Part shown: piece after piece, positions 33,397 through 42,675 of the stretch | Layout of the letters: each line of letters begins with the position of its first letter | Position numbering within the stretch: position 1 is the first letter of the stretch | Assembly: GCA_008501585.1 (NCBI GenBank) | Contig: QQUN01000012.1 | Coordinates: forward strand, 78,011 to 142,010 | Source of the DNA: Pseudomonadota bacterium | Lineage (GTDB): Bacteria > Pseudomonadota > Gammaproteobacteria > Burkholderiales > Rhodocyclaceae | DNA: 64,000 bases | Direction of reading: 5' to 3' | Position numbers and translations under genes: made by a program | Notes under the pieces: model-generated | Database searches by the model: none | The model's input: only the letters and a program-made list of their open reading frames with translations | What the model was told of the DNA's origin: nothing

Positions 33397-33842
33397 AAAA
33401 CAAGACCCGTAATCTCGTAGTCGCCTTGCTGGCAACCATGAGCCTGGGCATTTCTCTCGGCGTTCAGGCCGCTGATGGCGTCCAGTCCCTGCGGGGACGG
33501 GATGTGGCAGACCCGGAGTTGCCGCCGGGCGGCTATGTCGTGGAGAAGGACCACGCGCCGATCCCGCGCGACTATGTGCAGCAGCCGCCGCTGATCCCGC
33601 ACAAGATCGACGGCTATACGGTGACCACCAATTTCAACAAGTGCATGGACTGTCACTCCTGGACCCGCTACCGCGAGACCGGGGCGACCAAGGTCAGCCT
33701 GACTCACTTCAAGGATCGCGACGGCAAGGAGTTGTCGAACATCTCGCCGCGGCGCTACTTCTGCAACCAGTGCCATGTGCCGCAGACCGATGCCCCGGCG
33801 CTGGTCGAGAACACCTTCAAGAAAGCCGAAGGCTTGCGCTAA
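33393..33842 (+). CDS. napB: Diheme cytochrome c subunit NapB
   Basis: 149 aa. Signal peptide MKNKTRNLVVALLATMSLG followed by ISLGVQAA. Two c-type heme sites: CMDCH near residue 85 and CNQCH near 126. VPQTDAPALVENTF is a NapB end signature. It transfers electrons from NapC to NapA. It starts inside the napH stop. The hemes need the ccm system encoded just downstream. Confidence 0.94.
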   Translation: MKNKTRNLVVALLATMSLGISLGVQAADGVQSLRGRDVADPELPPGGYVVEKDHAPIPRDYVQQPPLIPHKIDGYTVTTNFNKCMDCHSWTRYRETGATKVSLTHFKDRDGKELSNISPRRYFCNQCHVPQTDAPALVENTFKKAEGLR

Positions 33843-33865
33843 CCGTCGCGTCAAAGGAGTAAGAC

Positions 33866-34507
33866 ATGAGCTACGACAATAACAAGGGCGGTCTATGGGG
33901 ACGCCTGCGCGGGGCCGGGCTCGGGCTGGTGTTGCTGGTGTTTGTGGCGGGCATCCTGTTCTGGGGTGGTTTCAACACCGCCATGGAATGGACCAACCGC
34001 GAGGCGTTCTGCATCTCCTGCCACGAGATGGAGGCCAACGTCTATCAGGAGTATCGCAACACCATCCACTACGCCAACCGCAGCGGTGTGCGGGCGACCT
34101 GCCCGGACTGCCATGTGCCGAAGGACTGGACGCACAAGATCATCCGCAAGATCCAGGCCTCCAAGGAGCTCTGGCACCACTTCCTCGGCACGGTCGACAC
34201 CCCCGAGAAGTTCAACGCCAAACGCCTGCAGCTGGCGCAGAACGAGTGGAACCGGATGAAGGCCACCGACTCGCGGGAGTGCCGTAACTGCCACAACTTC
34301 GAGTACTTCGACTACTCGATCCAGGGGCGTCGTTCGACCCGCATGCACCAGGACGGCTTCGCCGAAGGCAAGACCTGCATCGACTGCCACAAGGGGATCG
34401 CACACTCCCTGCCGGCCGTGGAGCAGGACATCGGCAGCGACAAGGGCGGTGCCGCACCAGACGTGTTCCATCCGACGGAAGAAAAGCCGGCGGGCGGTCA
34501 GTCCTGA
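33866..34507 (+). CDS. napC: Tetraheme membrane-anchored cytochrome NapC (NapC/NirT family)
   Basis: 213 aa. One N-terminal membrane helix (residues about 13-33). Four heme sites: CISCH, CPDCH, CRNCH and CIDCH. The Met/His surroundings ([18 protein letters not shown]) are typical of NapC/NirT quinol oxidases. It carries electrons from the quinol pool to NapB. Last nap gene, followed by a strong terminator. NapC and NapGH together give two quinol routes. Confidence 0.95.
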   Translation: MSYDNNKGGLWGRLRGAGLGLVLLVFVAGILFWGGFNTAMEWTNREAFCISCHEMEANVYQEYRNTIHYANRSGVRATCPDCHVPKDWTHKIIRKIQASKELWHHFLGTVDTPEKFNAKRLQLAQNEWNRMKATDSRECRNCHNFEYFDYSIQGRRSTRMHQDGFAEGKTCIDCHKGIAHSLPAVEQDIGSDKGGAAPDVFHPTEEKPAGGQS

Positions 34508-34535
34508 CCCTGTCGGAGCAGTACGAATCGGGCAG

Positions 34536-34562
34536 AAGGGCCGCGCGAGCGGCCCTTTTTTT
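34536..34562 (+). terminator. Terminator after napC
   Basis: AAGGGCCGC (34536-34544) pairs with GCGGCCCTT (34549-34557) around a GCGA tetraloop, followed by seven T. Confidence 0.88.
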
Positions 34563-34623
34563 CGCGTCGCTCATTTGATTTCACACATATCCTTTTACGC
34601 AGCAATGTGATTGAATCGCGGCC

Positions 34624-35250
34624 ATGCTGGAAGTCACCGAACTCGCCTGTTTGCGCGGCGATCGCATGTTGTTTGCCAATGTGGCCCTGACCGTCCGACC
34701 CGGCGAGCTGGTGCGCATTGCCGGCCCCAACGGAGTCGGCAAGACGAGTCTGCTGCGCCTGCTGTGCGGCCTGGCGCTGCCCGAGCACGGGCAGGTGTGC
34801 TGGAAGGGCGTGCCGCTGGCGCAAGGCCGCGAGGCCTTTCATCGCGACGCGCTCTATCTTGGCCACGCCGCCGCCCTCAACGACCTGCTGACGCCGCAGG
34901 AAAACCTGCGCTTTGCCGCCGCCTGCCACGGGCTGGGCGTCGATGCCGGCGCCTGTGAGCTGGCGCTCGAACGCATCGGCCTTGGCCCGCAGCGCGAGCT
35001 GCCGGCCAAGGTGCTGTCCCAGGGGCAGCGCCGGCGCGTTGGACTGGCCCGGCTGTATCTGTCCGAGAACGTCCCGCTGTGGATCCTCGACGAGCCCTTC
35101 ACCGCGCTCGACGTGGCCGCGGTGCGCGACCTGGCCGACTGGCTCGACCGGCACTGCGCACGCGGCGGCATGGTCATCATGACCACCCACCAGGACGTGC
35201 CCTTTGCCACGCCGATGCGTACCTTTGACCTGGCGGAGTCGGCATGCTGA
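34624..35250 (+). CDS. ccmA: Cytochrome c maturation ATPase CcmA
   Basis: 208 aa. Walker A AGPNGVGKTSLLRLLCG (about 36), signature LSQGQRRRVGLARL (about 133), Walker B LWILDEPFTALD, H-loop MTTHQD. It powers release of holo-CcmE from CcmC with CcmB. First gene of a complete ccmA-I set; it lies 61 bp past the nap terminator, so it probably has its own promoter in the AT-richer gap. It overlaps ccmB by 7 bp. Confidence 0.95.
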   Translation: MLEVTELACLRGDRMLFANVALTVRPGELVRIAGPNGVGKTSLLRLLCGLALPEHGQVCWKGVPLAQGREAFHRDALYLGHAAALNDLLTPQENLRFAAACHGLGVDAGACELALERIGLGPQRELPAKVLSQGQRRRVGLARLYLSENVPLWILDEPFTALDVAAVRDLADWLDRHCARGGMVIMTTHQDVPFATPMRTFDLAESAC

Positions 35251-35912
35251 GCGTCTTCCTCGAAGTCCTGCGCCGCGACCTGCTGCTGGCCTGGCGCAAC
35301 CGCGCCGATGTGCTGGTCACACTCGCCTTCTTCACCATCGTCGCCTGCCTGTTCCCCTTTGGCGTTGGCGCCGAACCCAACCTGTTGCGCACCATCGCGC
35401 CGGGCGTGCTGTGGGTCGCCGCCTTGCTCGCCACCCTGCTGTCGCTGCACCGGGTGTTTTCGCAGGACCACGCCGACGGGGTGCTCGAACAGCTGCTGCT
35501 CTCGCCCGAGCCGACCGTGCTGTGGGTGCTCGCCAAGGTGCTGGCGCACTGGCTGACCACCGCGGTGCCGCTGATTGTCGCCGCGCCGGCGCTGGCTTTG
35601 CTGTTTGACATGACGCAAAGCGCCACCGAGGTGCTGATCCTATCCTTGCTGCTCGGTACCCCGATTCTGTCGCTGCTGGGCGGGGTTGGCGCGGCGCTGA
35701 CGCTGGGCCTGCGGGGCGGTGGCATGTTGCTGGCCCTGCTGGTGCTCCCGCTGTTCGTGCCGATCCTGATCTTCGGTGCCGGCGCGGTGGATGCCTACCT
35801 CGCCGGGACGGGCGCCACGGCCCACTTGATGCTGCTGGGCGGTGGCTCCCTCGGGGCGCTGGCGCTGGCGCCGTGGGCGTGTGCCGCCGCCTTGCGAATC
35901 GCGGTAGAGTAA
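35244..35912 (+). CDS. ccmB: Heme exporter membrane subunit CcmB
   Basis: 222 aa with six hydrophobic segments (for example LVTLAFFTIVACLFPFGVG, LLGTPILSLLGGVGAALTLG, LALLVLPLFVPILIFGAG). Family landmarks are FSQDHADGVLEQLLLSP and RTIAPGVLWVAALLATLL. It forms the membrane part of the CcmABCD complex. Overlaps ccmA. Confidence 0.94.
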   Translation: MLSVFLEVLRRDLLLAWRNRADVLVTLAFFTIVACLFPFGVGAEPNLLRTIAPGVLWVAALLATLLSLHRVFSQDHADGVLEQLLLSPEPTVLWVLAKVLAHWLTTAVPLIVAAPALALLFDMTQSATEVLILSLLLGTPILSLLGGVGAALTLGLRGGGMLLALLVLPLFVPILIFGAGAVDAYLAGTGATAHLMLLGGGSLGALALAPWACAAALRIAVE

Positions 35913-35969
35913 GGCCCCGAAAAAACAAGCGGTTGCCGGTGCAGCCGCTGATACTGACCTGTGAAGGCC

Positions 35970-36731
35970 ATGGAATCCGGACAACGCTTCAGCCTCTTTC
36001 GTTATGCCGCACCGCACCTGTTCTATCCGCTGGCGGGGCGCCTGGCGCCCTGGTTTGCCGCCGCGGCCGTCATCCTGACGCTGGTCGGCCTGTATCTGGG
36101 CTTCTTCGTGGCGCCGACCGATGCCGTGCAGGGCGAGGTCTATCGCGTCATCTTCATCCATGTGCCGGCGGCCTGGATGTCCATGTTCATCTACCTGATC
36201 ATGGCCTTCTGGTCGGCGGTCGGCGTGGTCTTCAATACCCGCCTGTCGGCGATGATGGCGCAGGCGCTGGCCCCCACCGGGGCAATGTTCTGCTTCGTCG
36301 CCCTCTGGACCGGCGCGCTGTGGGGCCGCCCGACCTGGGGTGCCTACTGGGTGTGGGACGCACGGCTGACCTCGCAGCTGCTGCTGCTGTTCCTTTACTT
36401 TGGCTTCATCGCGCTGACCCGCGCGATCGAGGACCCGCGCCGCGCCGATCGCGCCGGCGCCATCCTGGCGCTGGTCGGCGCGGTCAACGTGCCGATCATC
36501 TATTTCTCGGTCAAGTGGTGGAACACCCTGCACCAGGGCGCCTCGGTCAGCCTGACCAAGGCGCCGAGCATGGCCACCACCATGCTGATGGCCATGCTGG
36601 TGATGGCGCTGGCCTCGTGGGCCTACACCATCGCCGTGGTGCTGTGGCGGGTACGCCCGCTGATCCTTGAGCGCGAACGGCATACCGAATGGGTCGGCGA
36701 CGTCCTCGAGACGGCGGAGGGGCGGGCATGA
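35970..36731 (+). CDS. ccmC: Heme-handling protein CcmC
   Basis: 253 aa with six membrane helices. The tryptophan-rich heme motif WGRPTWGAYWVWDARLTSQ lies between helices. Conserved His are in FIHVPAAWMSMFIY and KWWNTLHQGASVS. It loads heme onto CcmE. ATG at 35970 is used; a GTG at 35961, in frame, would add three residues, and neither has a well-spaced RBS. Overlaps ccmD by 4 bp. Confidence 0.94.
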   Translation: MESGQRFSLFRYAAPHLFYPLAGRLAPWFAAAAVILTLVGLYLGFFVAPTDAVQGEVYRVIFIHVPAAWMSMFIYLIMAFWSAVGVVFNTRLSAMMAQALAPTGAMFCFVALWTGALWGRPTWGAYWVWDARLTSQLLLLFLYFGFIALTRAIEDPRRADRAGAILALVGAVNVPIIYFSVKWWNTLHQGASVSLTKAPSMATTMLMAMLVMALASWAYTIAVVLWRVRPLILERERHTEWVGDVLETAEGRA

Positions 36732-36928
36732 ACTGGCAATCGTGGTCGGACTTCTGGTCCATGGGCGGGGCGGCATTCTTCGTCTGGGGTTCCTATGGCG
36801 TCACCTTTGCCTTGATCGCGCTGGAACTTGTGGTGGTGTTGCGCCGTCGGAAGCAAGTGGTACATCGGTTGCAGCGGCTGCGTCAGGCCATGAAGGCCAG
36901 TGCGCGGCGCAAGGAGATTCAACAATGA
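36728..36928 (+). CDS. ccmD: Heme exporter small subunit CcmD
   Basis: 66 aa beginning MNWQSWSDFWSMGGAAFFVW. A single membrane helix (YGVTFALIALELVVVL) is followed by a basic tail (RRRKQVVHRLQRLRQ). This is the usual CcmD plan. It helps release holo-CcmE. Overlaps ccmC and ccmE by 4 bp each. Confidence 0.92.
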   Translation: MNWQSWSDFWSMGGAAFFVWGSYGVTFALIALELVVVLRRRKQVVHRLQRLRQAMKASARRKEIQQ

Positions 36929-37371
36929 AAGCCAGACAGAAACGTCTGATCCTCGTGGTGGCAGGCGTGGCCCTGCTCGGTGGCGCCGTGGCGCTGGTCC
37001 TCTCGGCCTTCCAGCAGAACCTGGTGTTCTTCCATACGCCGACCGAAGTGGCCGAAGGCAAGGCGCCGACCGGGCGCACCTTCCGCATCGGTGGCATGGT
37101 CGAGGACGGCTCGATCAAGCGCGACGCCGACGGCATCACCGTCCGCTTCGCCATCACCGACACCGCCAAGTCGATTCCGGTGGCCTACAAGGGGCCGCTG
37201 CCTGACCTGTTCAAGGAGGGCAAGGGGGCCGTGGTGCAGGGCGCGCTCGGTGCCGACGGCCAGTTCGCGGCCACCGAGGTGCTGGCCAAGCACGACGAGA
37301 ACTACATGCCGCCCGAAGCCCAGGACGCCATCGACCAGGCCCACAAGACTGCGGCAACGGTGGCCCAATGA
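36925..37371 (+). CDS. ccmE: Periplasmic heme chaperone CcmE
   Basis: 148 aa. An N-terminal membrane anchor (LILVVAGVALLGGAVALVL) precedes an OB-fold domain. The heme-binding histidine is in LAKHDENYMPPE near residue 120. It carries heme covalently from CcmC to CcmF. Overlaps ccmD and ccmF. Confidence 0.95.
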   Translation: MKARQKRLILVVAGVALLGGAVALVLSAFQQNLVFFHTPTEVAEGKAPTGRTFRIGGMVEDGSIKRDADGITVRFAITDTAKSIPVAYKGPLPDLFKEGKGAVVQGALGADGQFAATEVLAKHDENYMPPEAQDAIDQAHKTAATVAQ

Positions 37372-39341
37372 TCCCCGAGCTCGGACATTTCGCCCTCATC
37401 CTCGCGTTCCTGGTCGCCCTCATCCAGGGCGTGGTGCCGCTGGTCGGCGCCCAGCAGTACCGCACCCCGCTGATCGCCGTGGCGCGGCCGGCGGCGCTGG
37501 CGCAGTTCGCCTTCATGGCGCTGTCCTTCGCCTGTCTGACCTGGGCCTTCGTGGCCAACGACTTCTCGGTCGAGTACGTCGCCCAGCACTCCAACACCAA
37601 GCTGCCCATCCACTACCGCATCACCGGCGTGTGGGGCAGCCATGAAGGCTCGCTGCTGCTGTGGGGGCTGATTCTCTCCGGCTGGACGCTCGCGGTGGCG
37701 GCCTTCTCCCGCGCCTTGCCCGATATCTTCGTCGCCCGCGTGCTCGGTGTGCTCGGCCTGGTCAGCGGCGGCTTCATGTCCTTCATCCTGTTCACCTCCA
37801 ACCCCTTCACCCGCCTGCTGCCGGCCGTGGCCGAGGGGCAGGACCTGAACCCGCTGCTGCAAGACCCGGGCATGATCATCCACCCGCCGCTGCTCTACAT
37901 GGGCTACGTGGGCTTCTCGGTGGCCTTCGCCTTTGCCATCGCGGCGCTGATCTCCGGCCGGCTCGACGCCGCCTGGGCGCGCTGGTCGCGCCCCTGGACG
38001 AGCGTGGCCTGGGTGTTCCTGACGCTGGGCATCGCGGTCGGTTCCGGCTGGGCCTATTACGAACTGGGCTGGGGCGGCTGGTGGTTCTGGGACCCGGTCG
38101 AGAACGCCTCCTTCATGCCCTGGCTGGTCGGCACAGCACTGATCCACTCGCTGGCGGTGACCGAAAAGCGCGGCGCCTTCCGCAGCTGGACGGTGTTGCT
38201 GGCGATTGCCGCCTTCTCGCTGTCGCTGCTCGGCACCTTCCTGGTGCGTTCCGGCGTGCTTACCTCGGTGCACGCCTTCGCCACCGACCCGCGCCGCGGC
38301 ATGTACATCCTCGGCCTGCTGGTGCTGGTGATCGGCATCTCGCTGATGCTCTTCGCCTGGCGCGCACCGCGCCTCGCCGGCGGTGGCAAGTTCGCCCTGG
38401 TGTCGCGTGAATCGGTCTTGCTGGCCAACAACGTGTTGCTGTCGGTGGTGGCCACCTCGGTGTTGCTCGGCACGCTGTATCCCTTGTTCCTCGATGCACT
38501 CAACCTGGGCAAGATCTCGGTCGGCCCGCCGTACTTCGAGTCGGTGTTCCTGCCGCTGATGGTGCCGGTGGTGGTGCTCATGGCCCTCGGCCCGCTGCTG
38601 CGCTGGAAAGGCCATGATGTCGGCGCCATTGCCGCCAAGCTGGCCCCGTGGCTGATCGGCAGCGTGGCGCTCGGCGTGGCCGGTGCCTGGCTGGCCGGCG
38701 TGATGAGCTGGCGCATGATCGTCGGCATGACACTCGCCGCCTGGGTGCTGATCGTCAGTGCCGTGTTGCTGATCGAGCGCCTGCGCGAACGGCCGGGTGC
38801 CGCTGCCGGCGCCCGCTTGCGCGGCATCACCCGCGCCTGGTGGGGGATGTGGATGGCGCACGTGGGCATTGGCGTGTTCATCATCGGCGTGGCCATGGTC
38901 AACGGTACGCAGTCCAACATCGACGTGAAGATGCAGGTGGGCGACACGGCAACCCTGGCCGGCTACACCTTCGAGCTGACCGCCATCACCGATGCGCCGG
39001 GACCGAACTACGCGGCCGCGCGCGGCACCTTGAACGTGACCCGCAACGGCAAGCCGGTGGCCGAGCTGACGCCCGAAAAACGCATCTACCTCGCGCGCCA
39101 GATGCCGATGACCGAGGCCTCGCTGGATATCGGCCTGTTTGGCGACATCTACGCCTCGATGGGCGAGATGATCGATGACACCACCTGGATCGTGCGCCTG
39201 TACTACAAGCCCTTCATCAGCTGGATCTGGGTCGGCTGCCTGTTGATGGCCGTGGGGGGCGGGCTGGCCGCGGCCGACCGGCGCTATCGCCGCCTGGCGG
39301 CGCGTACCGCGCCCGAGGCCGGCGCACGTCAAACTGCCTGA
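37368..39341 (+). CDS. ccmF: Heme lyase subunit CcmF
   Basis: 657 aa with many membrane helices. The WWD motif GWGGWWFWDPVENASFMPWL is near residue 230. A His in HPPLLYMGYVGFSVAFAFA and NLLS-type late helices complete the family pattern. It transfers heme from CcmE to apocytochromes with CcmH and CcmI. It overlaps the ccmE stop and lies 8 bp before ccmG. Confidence 0.95.
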   Translation: MIPELGHFALILAFLVALIQGVVPLVGAQQYRTPLIAVARPAALAQFAFMALSFACLTWAFVANDFSVEYVAQHSNTKLPIHYRITGVWGSHEGSLLLWGLILSGWTLAVAAFSRALPDIFVARVLGVLGLVSGGFMSFILFTSNPFTRLLPAVAEGQDLNPLLQDPGMIIHPPLLYMGYVGFSVAFAFAIAALISGRLDAAWARWSRPWTSVAWVFLTLGIAVGSGWAYYELGWGGWWFWDPVENASFMPWLVGTALIHSLAVTEKRGAFRSWTVLLAIAAFSLSLLGTFLVRSGVLTSVHAFATDPRRGMYILGLLVLVIGISLMLFAWRAPRLAGGGKFALVSRESVLLANNVLLSVVATSVLLGTLYPLFLDALNLGKISVGPPYFESVFLPLMVPVVVLMALGPLLRWKGHDVGAIAAKLAPWLIGSVALGVAGAWLAGVMSWRMIVGMTLAAWVLIVSAVLLIERLRERPGAAAGARLRGITRAWWGMWMAHVGIGVFIIGVAMVNGTQSNIDVKMQVGDTATLAGYTFELTAITDAPGPNYAAARGTLNVTRNGKPVAELTPEKRIYLARQMPMTEASLDIGLFGDIYASMGEMIDDTTWIVRLYYKPFISWIWVGCLLMAVGGGLAAADRRYRRLAARTAPEAGARQTA

Positions 39342-39349
39342 AGAGTCCC

Positions 39350-39943
39350 ATGAAAGCCAAGTTTCTCGTCCCGCTGTTCCTGTTCCTGTTGCTGGTTGGT
39401 TTCCTCGGCTTCGGGCTCAGCCTGAACCCGCGCGAAGTGCCCTCGCCGCTGATCAACAAACCCGCGCCGGATTTCACCCTGGCGCGGCTCGACAACCCCG
39501 AGCAATCGCTCGGCCTGGCCGACATGCGCGGCCAGGTGTGGCTGCTCAACGTGTGGGCCTCGTGGTGCGTGGCCTGCCGCCAGGAGCACCCGGTGCTGGT
39601 GGCCTTGTCCAAGCGTAAGGAAGTGCCCATCGTCGGCCTCAACTACAAGGAAGTGCGCGGTGACGGCGGCATCGACATGCGCAAGATTCCGGAGCAGAAC
39701 GAGTTGCCGATGGCCATCGACCGCGCCCGCGACTGGTTGCAGAGCCACGGCGACCCCTACGATGTGAGCATTCTCGACATCAACGGCCGCGTCGGCATCG
39801 ACTTCGGTGTGTATGGCGTGCCGGAGACCTTCCTCATCGACAAGAAGGGCGTGATTCGTTACAAGCACATCGGCCCGATCACGCCCGACGCGCTGCGCGA
39901 CACCATCCTGCCCAAAGTGGCCGCCCTCAAGGCGGAATCCTGA
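39350..39943 (+). CDS. ccmG: Thiol:disulfide interchange protein CcmG/DsbE
   Basis: 197 aa. N-terminal anchor helix (residues about 3-24). Thioredoxin fold with active site Cys73-Val-Ala-Cys76 in WASWCVACRQEHP, a variant of the common WCPxC. GVPETFLIDKKGVIRYKHIGP is the cis-proline region. It keeps apocytochrome heme cysteines reduced. It lies 8 bp after ccmF and 2 bp before ccmH. Confidence 0.94.
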   Translation: MKAKFLVPLFLFLLLVGFLGFGLSLNPREVPSPLINKPAPDFTLARLDNPEQSLGLADMRGQVWLLNVWASWCVACRQEHPVLVALSKRKEVPIVGLNYKEVRGDGGIDMRKIPEQNELPMAIDRARDWLQSHGDPYDVSILDINGRVGIDFGVYGVPETFLIDKKGVIRYKHIGPITPDALRDTILPKVAALKAES

Positions 39944-39945
39944 TC

Positions 39946-40419
39946 ATGCGACGTTTCCTTCTGGCCTGCGGGCTGTCTTTGTTCGCGCTCGCCGGATACG
40001 CCGACACGGCGGCGCCGGTGGCGGCCGACCCGGTGCTCGAAGAGCGGGTGATGGCGCTGTCCCACAAGTTGCGCTGTCTGGTGTGCCAGAACCAGTCGAT
40101 CGCCGAATCCGACGCCGACCTGGCGGTGGATCTGCGCACCCAGGTGCGCGAACAACTGAGCGCCGGCAAGAGTGAAGACGAGATCGCCGACTACATGGTG
40201 GCCCGCTATGGCGACTTCGTGCTCTATGAGCCGCCCATGCGTGCCAGCACCCTGCTGCTGTGGCTCGGCCCGATCGTGCTGGCGGTGGTCGGCATCGGCG
40301 TGCTGATGGTGCGCCTCGCCCGCCGCAACAAGGAGAGCGCCCCGGCGCTCGATGAGGCACAGCGCGCACGTGCGCGTGCGTTGCTTGAAAAAGACGACAA
40401 CAACGGAACACAGGCATGA
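39946..40419 (+). CDS. ccmH: Apocytochrome thiol reductant CcmH
   Basis: 157 aa. Signal peptide, then the LRCLVCQNQSIAESDADLA motif near residue 42 and VARYGDFVLYEPP near 88. One membrane helix follows near 100-120 (LLWLGPIVLAVVGIGVLMV). It is the short CcmH form with the TPR part encoded separately by ccmI. Overlaps ccmI by 4 bp. Confidence 0.95.
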   Translation: MRRFLLACGLSLFALAGYADTAAPVAADPVLEERVMALSHKLRCLVCQNQSIAESDADLAVDLRTQVREQLSAGKSEDEIADYMVARYGDFVLYEPPMRASTLLLWLGPIVLAVVGIGVLMVRLARRNKESAPALDEAQRARARALLEKDDNNGTQA

Positions 40420-41654
40420 GTAGTTTCATCGTATTTGCCGGGCTGCTCGTGGTGGGCGCCCTGTTGATGGTCGTGGTGCCGCTGTTCCGCAACATGTCGA
40501 GCGCGCAGTCGAACGACGACGCCAATGCGCTGCAGGCCCGGACGGCCCTGTCGGTGCTGCGCGAACAACTGGCCGAACTCGACGCCGATGTCGCCGCCGG
40601 CGACATGTCGCAGGCCGACTACCAGCGCACCCGCGAGGAACTCGAGCGCCGCGCGCTCGACGAGGGTGAAACCCGTTCGGGCACGCTGAGCGCCAAGCCG
40701 GCGCGCGCCTGGGGCATTGCCACGGCGCTGCTGCTGCCGGTGCTGGCGGCGGTCATCTATGTCGAGATCGGCACGCCCGAAGGGCTCGATCCGACCCAGG
40801 CGGGCAGCGCCGATACCCACGAAGTGACCCAGGCCCAGGTCGAAGAGATGGTGGCGACCCTGGCCGAGCGCCTCAAGCAGGATCCGGAGAACGCCGAGGG
40901 CTGGTTCATGCTGGCCCGCTCCTACAACGCCATGGGGCGCTTCACCGAGGCCGCCGCGGCCTATGGCGAACTGGCCAAGCGCATGCCGGAGGAGCCGCAG
41001 GTGTACGCCGACTGGGCCGATGCGCTGGCGGCGGCCAACAACCGCTCGCTGGCCGGCGAGCCGGCGCGCCTGATCGAAAAGGCCTTGTCGCTCGACCCGG
41101 ACAACATCAAGGCGCTGGCCCTGTCGGGCAGCGCAGCCTTCCAGGCGTCGGATTTTGCCAAGGCGGCAGCACAGTGGGAGCGCATGCTCGCCCAGCTGCC
41201 GGCCGACAGCGAGCTGGCGGCCTCGATCCGCCAGGGCATCGCCGAGGCACGCCAGCAGGCCGGCATGGCGCCGATGGCCAAGGCGCCGGCGCCGGCGCCC
41301 GCCGCGGCCGGCACGGGCATCACGCTGAGCGGGACGGTGGCGCTGTCGCCGGCCATGGCCGACAAGGCCAGCCCGGCGGATGTGGTGTTCATCTACGTGC
41401 GCCCGGAAGGCGGCGGCATGCCCTTCGCCATCGTGCGCAAGACGGTGGCCGACCTGCCGGTGAGCTTCGACTTCGCCGGTGTGCCCTCGATGGCCGGGGA
41501 TCGTCCGATCCCGGCCAAGGTCGAGATCGGCGCGCGCATCTCCAAGAGTGGCAATGCCGGTGCCCGGCCGGGCGACCTGGACAGCCTGGCGCTGGCCGTG
41601 CCGCCGGATGCGGCAGGGGTCAATCTGTTGATCGAGACCGAGATCGCGCAGTAA
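40416..41654 (+). CDS. ccmI: Cytochrome c maturation TPR protein CcmI
   Basis: 412 aa. Two membrane helices (near 4-22 and 95-112) with the coiled RTALSVLREQLAELDAD segment between. TPR repeats follow near 140-290 (AEGWFMLARSYNAMGRFTEA, LDPDNIKALALSGSAAFQA). A C-terminal periplasmic beta domain ends the protein (ITLSGTVALSPAM). It presents apocytochromes to the heme lyase. Last gene of the ccm operon, followed by a strong terminator. Confidence 0.92.
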   Translation: MSSFIVFAGLLVVGALLMVVVPLFRNMSSAQSNDDANALQARTALSVLREQLAELDADVAAGDMSQADYQRTREELERRALDEGETRSGTLSAKPARAWGIATALLLPVLAAVIYVEIGTPEGLDPTQAGSADTHEVTQAQVEEMVATLAERLKQDPENAEGWFMLARSYNAMGRFTEAAAAYGELAKRMPEEPQVYADWADALAAANNRSLAGEPARLIEKALSLDPDNIKALALSGSAAFQASDFAKAAAQWERMLAQLPADSELAASIRQGIAEARQQAGMAPMAKAPAPAPAAAGTGITLSGTVALSPAMADKASPADVVFIYVRPEGGGMPFAIVRKTVADLPVSFDFAGVPSMAGDRPIPAKVEIGARISKSGNAGARPGDLDSLALAVPPDAAGVNLLIETEIAQ

Positions 41655-41681
41655 GCGCGACCGGCCGGCCGCACGATGAAG

Positions 41682-41706
41682 AACCCGGGCTCGCCCGGGT
41701 TTTTTT
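41682..41706. terminator. Terminator of the ccm operon
   Basis: AACCCGGGC (41682-41690) pairs with GCCCGGGTT (41693-41701), followed by T to 41706. It also lies just past the converging alpha-E gene stop. Confidence 0.88.
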
Positions 41707-41710
41707 CGTC

Positions 41711-42673
41711 TCAGTCGGCCAGAACCGGTGCCGGGCTGTCCACCCCGGCGAACCAGGTGCTCTGGATCGCCTCGTGCACCCGGATGAAGCCCAGTTGCAG
41801 TTCGTCGATGAAGGCATGCAGGCGGTCAGGCGACTCGGCCAGGTGGGCGACGTCTTCGGTGGCCAGCATGCCTTGCAGCTCGGTGACGCGCTGGCAGGGC
41901 AGGGTGCTGCGGGGCAGGGTGTACAGCTTGCGGTGCAGGTTGCTCAGGCAGCGGTACAGCGCGCGGGGGAAGAGCGGATCGAGCAGGATGAAGCGCACCA
42001 CGTCGGGCCCGCGCACGCGCAGGCGCACCTGCTGGCGGTACATCTGGTAGGCCGACAGCGACTTGAGCACACTCATCCACTGCAGGTTCTCGAAGGGCGT
42101 CAGGTCGTCCGGCGTGCGTGGCAGGAGGTTGGCCGAGCGCACGTCGAGGATGCGCGAGATCATGTCGGCGCGCTCAAGATAGCCGCCGACGGCGCAGAAG
42201 GTGCGCGCCGGGGTGTTGCTGAGGCTGCCGTCGAGCATGCCGGTGAGGGCTTGCGAGCCGCGGATGACGATGCGCAGGAAATCGTCGAGGCGGCGCAGGT
42301 CGATGGCGCCGCTGAAGACTTCGCTGCTCTCGAGGAACAGGCGGTTCACCTCTTCCCACACCTCGCGCGGCATGACTTCGCGCGTGGTGCGCAGGTTCTC
42401 GCGCGCGGCGGCGAGCGCGCCGAGGATGGAGCCGGCGTAGCGGCGGTCGGCGCACAGGAAGGTCAGGACGCTGGCGGCCTCGCGGTCGGTGTAGTAGCGG
42501 TTGTAGACCTCGTCGGCGCCGCTGATCGAGATCAGCGACGACCAGCCCAGCTGGGTCGTGCCCGGAAAGTCGAGCATCAGGTGGCGGCTGACCCGCACCA
42601 GGCGCGCGGTGTCTTCGGCGCGCTCGAGGTAGCGCGCCATCCAGTACAGGTTTTCGGCAACGCGTGACAGCAT
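41711..42673 (-). CDS. Alpha-E domain protein (DUF403)
   Basis: 320 aa beginning MLSRVAENLYWMARYLERAE, the family signature. It is largely helical, with PREVWEEVNRLFLES and GGYLERADMISRILDVRS. It is always a partner of circularly permuted ATP-grasp enzymes; the pair is predicted to make peptide-like bonds. The ATP-grasp gene lies 2 bp upstream. No transglutaminase or proteasome-like partner is visible nearby. Confidence 0.88.
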   Translation of the reverse strand: MLSRVAENLYWMARYLERAEDTARLVRVSRHLMLDFPGTTQLGWSSLISISGADEVYNRYYTDREAASVLTFLCADRRYAGSILGALAAARENLRTTREVMPREVWEEVNRLFLESSEVFSGAIDLRRLDDFLRIVIRGSQALTGMLDGSLSNTPARTFCAVGGYLERADMISRILDVRSANLLPRTPDDLTPFENLQWMSVLKSLSAYQMYRQQVRLRVRGPDVVRFILLDPLFPRALYRCLSNLHRKLYTLPRSTLPCQRVTELQGMLATEDVAHLAESPDRLHAFIDELQLGFIRVHEAIQSTWFAGVDSPAPVLAD

Positions 42674-42675
42674 GA

